Both the position numbers and the translations under genes were made by a program. A stretch of DNA of 16,079 bases from Faecenecus sp036648855 (GTDB taxonomy: Bacteria > Bacillota_I > Bacilli_A > RF39 > UBA660): NCBI GenBank assembly GCA_036648855.1, contig JAVWCU010000018.1:1-16079 (forward strand), given 5' to 3'. How positions within the stretch are numbered: position 1 is the first letter of the stretch; the number at the start of each line of letters is the position of its first letter. This document shows positions 14,011 to 16,079 of the stretch, one piece after another. The notes below the pieces were generated by a model, which was given only the letters and a program-made list of their open reading frames with translations, made no database searches and was not told the DNA's origin.

Positions 14011-16069
14011 AATGTTGTTGAAATCAATAAGTTTAACAATAGATAAAGAAAATTATAATCCAGTAATATGCAAGCAAATGGATACAGGAAGGTACTTATT
14101 ATTTCAGCTGCTGAACAATGGAGTACCTTTTGCGTTAACTGGCAGAACAGTTAGAGTATACGGGGTTAAGAAAGATGGAAGTAAAATATTTAATGATTTA
14201 AAAATTATAGATGGACCAAAAGGAATTTGTGAACTTCAATTAACATCACAGATATTGTTTTTTGAAGAACAATTAAAATTAGATTTAACAATTTATCAAG
14301 GCAATGATACATTGTCTTTAATTCCTTTTACTTTAGACATTAGAAGATCTCTTAGAAATGATTATGCTCTAGAATCTACAAATGAGTTTAGTGCTCTAAC
14401 TATTTCATTAGCCAAAATTGATGAGTGGAATAAATATTTTGAAGAAACTTCTGGAAAAATTGAAGAAAAATATACTGTAAGACTTAATGAACTTAGTTCG
14501 CAAATGGAAGAGAAGGCGAGTAAAGTTGATCTAGGAACTTTAAGTACCAATAAAGCAGATAAATATTATGTGGATACAAAGGTTTATGGAATGTCTAATT
14601 TGAATCAAGAAGTAAAAGAAGCAATGACTGGTGGTAGCGTTCCTGTAGTTGGAACTGATGCGATAGATAATATCAATTATAAAAACAATTCTATAACAAG
14701 AAACAAAATGAGAGGAAGCTACAATACAGTAGGAACTATTGCAAAAGGAACGGACTTAAAAACTATTGTGGATGAGGGTTTATACTTTGGAGAATTAAAT
14801 GGTAGTTATATAAATATGCCTTCTGATATGTCTGTTAATAGATATTTTGAGCTAAAAGTTGAAGTGTTATCAGATGTATGGGCTATTCAAATTTTGAGAG
14901 ATTTTACAGAACCTAACTCGAGTTGGAGCAAAACAATCCATAGAACTAATATAACAATTTCAAATCCTTGGGTTCATGGAAGTAAAATTAAAAATTCTAG
15001 TGTCAGCAGATTAGAACTTGCAAATAATTTTAGTACAGTTGGAAGTTTGGATAATAATACAGATATAAATTTAATAAATAAAAGTGGTGTTTATTTGGGT
15101 ATTGGAACAAACACATATTTAAATATTCCTAAAGAAGTGATTGGAAAATCTTTTGTTCTAAATGTCTACACAGGTAATACTTTAGGTAGATTTTGTATTC
15201 AAGAAATCACAGAGCATACTATTTCAGATAAATTCTACAGAAGATATAATGTATCTGAAATAGATACAGGAAAATGGAATGAGTTTATCTCTAACCAAGG
15301 AGGTAGCGTAGTTAGTGAAGGCTATTTCAAAGACAAGACTTTTTTAATGTTTGGAGATAGTATAACTGAAAATGGAGATTATCCTGAAAGGGTTGGAAAA
15401 TACTTAGGGTGTGCTATAAAGAAAGCAGGATTCGGTGGTTGTAGAATGGCACAACATACACAAAGCGGTAACGGATTACTATATGATAAAATGTGTATGC
15501 ATAAATTAAGCGAGTATATTAAAAGTGGAGACTTTACAGAGCTGGTACAAGCTAGTGAAGATTTAGTTAGAGCGGTAGGTGATGATAATAGAGTCCAAGC
15601 AAAAATGTTAAGAGATTTAGACTTTAACGAAGTTGATTATATAACTATACTTTTTGCGACTAACGATTTTGGTTCTAATCAAATTCCTATAGGAATTAAT
15701 ACTGATGATGATGAAACCACTTTTAAAGGCAGTATAAATAAAACAATTAAAAATATATCTGAAAAACATCCAACAATTAAAATAATGTTTATAACTCCAT
15801 TTTATAGAAATAGATTTATAACAATTGATGATGGTAAAAATAGCGATGATTTTCCAAATGAATTAGGAATATATTTACAAGAATATGTAGATGCGATAAA
15901 AGAAGTTTGTAAAATACATCATATACCAGTTTTAGATTTAATGGATGAAATAGGTATAAATAAGTATAATCAAGCAACTTATCTTGTAGACGGTTTACAT
16001 CCAACTACTGAAATAGGATATGGACATTTAGCTAGAAAAATAACAAGTGGAATAGAAGCAAGATTCTAG
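14003..16069 (+). CDS. Baseplate/receptor-binding protein: BppU-like N-terminus, two knob-like modules, SGNH hydrolase
   Basis: This 688-residue protein probably contacts the host surface. Residues 1 to about 135 fit the BppU N-terminal domain that anchors to the baseplate (GRYLLFQLLNNGVPFALTGR, VRVYGVKKDGSKIFND). A coiled coil runs from about 136 to 205. Two tandem modules follow (about 215-325 and 326-432), each with an I-x-N-x-S-(I/V)-x-R linker, N-(T/S)-TVG or STVG, G-(L/V)-Y, and a W near the end, resembling pyocin-knob carbohydrate-binding domains. Residues about 443-688 form an SGNH hydrolase: GDS (G451-S453), GFGG (476-479), ATND (N554) and DGLHP (D663, H666). S453, N554, D663 and H666 give an apparently complete catalytic set for an esterase/deacetylase; the substrate is unknown and may be an acetylated surface glycan. 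It overlaps the Tal stop by 8 nt; SD AGGAGGT. Ten bases after it end the window. Confidence 0.87.
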   Translation: MSKMLLKSISLTIDKENYNPVICKQMDTGRYLLFQLLNNGVPFALTGRTVRVYGVKKDGSKIFNDLKIIDGPKGICELQLTSQILFFEEQLKLDLTIYQGNDTLSLIPFTLDIRRSLRNDYALESTNEFSALTISLAKIDEWNKYFEETSGKIEEKYTVRLNELSSQMEEKASKVDLGTLSTNKADKYYVDTKVYGMSNLNQEVKEAMTGGSVPVVGTDAIDNINYKNNSITRNKMRGSYNTVGTIAKGTDLKTIVDEGLYFGELNGSYINMPSDMSVNRYFELKVEVLSDVWAIQILRDFTEPNSSWSKTIHRTNITISNPWVHGSKIKNSSVSRLELANNFSTVGSLDNNTDINLINKSGVYLGIGTNTYLNIPKEVIGKSFVLNVYTGNTLGRFCIQEITEHTISDKFYRRYNVSEIDTGKWNEFISNQGGSVVSEGYFKDKTFLMFGDSITENGDYPERVGKYLGCAIKKAGFGGCRMAQHTQSGNGLLYDKMCMHKLSEYIKSGDFTELVQASEDLVRAVGDDNRVQAKMLRDLDFNEVDYITILFATNDFGSNQIPIGINTDDDETTFKGSINKTIKNISEKHPTIKIMFITPFYRNRFITIDDGKNSDDFPNELGIYLQEYVDAIKEVCKIHHIPVLDLMDEIGINKYNQATYLVDGLHPTTEIGYGHLARKITSGIEARF

Positions 16070-16079
16070 AAAAGTATTA

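Noticed and set aside
1..16079. CRISPR array, tRNA genes, insertion sequences, attachment sites or introns
   Set aside because: No regularly spaced repeats, tRNA-like cloverleaf, transposase, long terminal inverted repeat or interrupted structural gene was seen on reading both strands.

Overview
This window is a contiguous run of late structural genes, all on the + strand, from a tailed phage or prophage with siphovirus morphology. The DNA is strongly AT-rich, arginine is mostly AGA, Shine-Dalgarno (SD) motifs are strong (AGGAGG type), and at least one TTG start is used. This fits a Clostridium-like low-GC Firmicute host. No integrase, repressor, lysis or host gene is present, so prophage and free phage cannot be told apart. 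No convincing gene lies on the - strand.

The gene order closely follows SPP1. Packaging and head: large terminase subunit (5' end cut off by the window edge), portal, MuF-type minor head protein, GP20-type scaffold and major capsid protein. Connector: adaptor, head-closure protein, an HK97 gp10-like protein and the tail terminator. Tail: tube protein, assembly chaperone, tape measure, distal tail protein (Dit) and tail-associated protein (Tal). Last comes a large baseplate/receptor-binding protein with a BppU-like N-terminus and an SGNH esterase at its C-terminus. Most genes overlap or abut, as expected of one late transcript. The exceptions are a 120-nt gap after terL, a 419-nt interval after the minor head protein, and short gaps after the capsid and tube genes. 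The last three contain hairpins.

The most notable points follow. (1) The minor head protein carries a C-terminal zincin-like domain (HEFAH plus a downstream DEFMAE motif), the layout of a MuF polymorphic toxin. (2) A canonical -1 slippery heptamer, CCCAAAC, sits directly before the stop codon of the tail chaperone gene and would make a 200-residue GT-type fusion from a downstream frame that has no start of its own. (3) The baseplate protein joins two tandem knob-like modules to an intact SGNH catalytic set, suggesting enzymatic modification of the host surface during adsorption. (4) Several intergenic hairpins each contain exactly one G-U pair that can form only in the + strand transcript, so they look like RNA elements (terminators or attenuators) that adjust expression inside the operon.

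Together the genes encode DNA packaging, the procapsid and its maturation, the neck, a flexible tail of roughly 110 nm (estimated from tape-measure length) and the adsorption tip.
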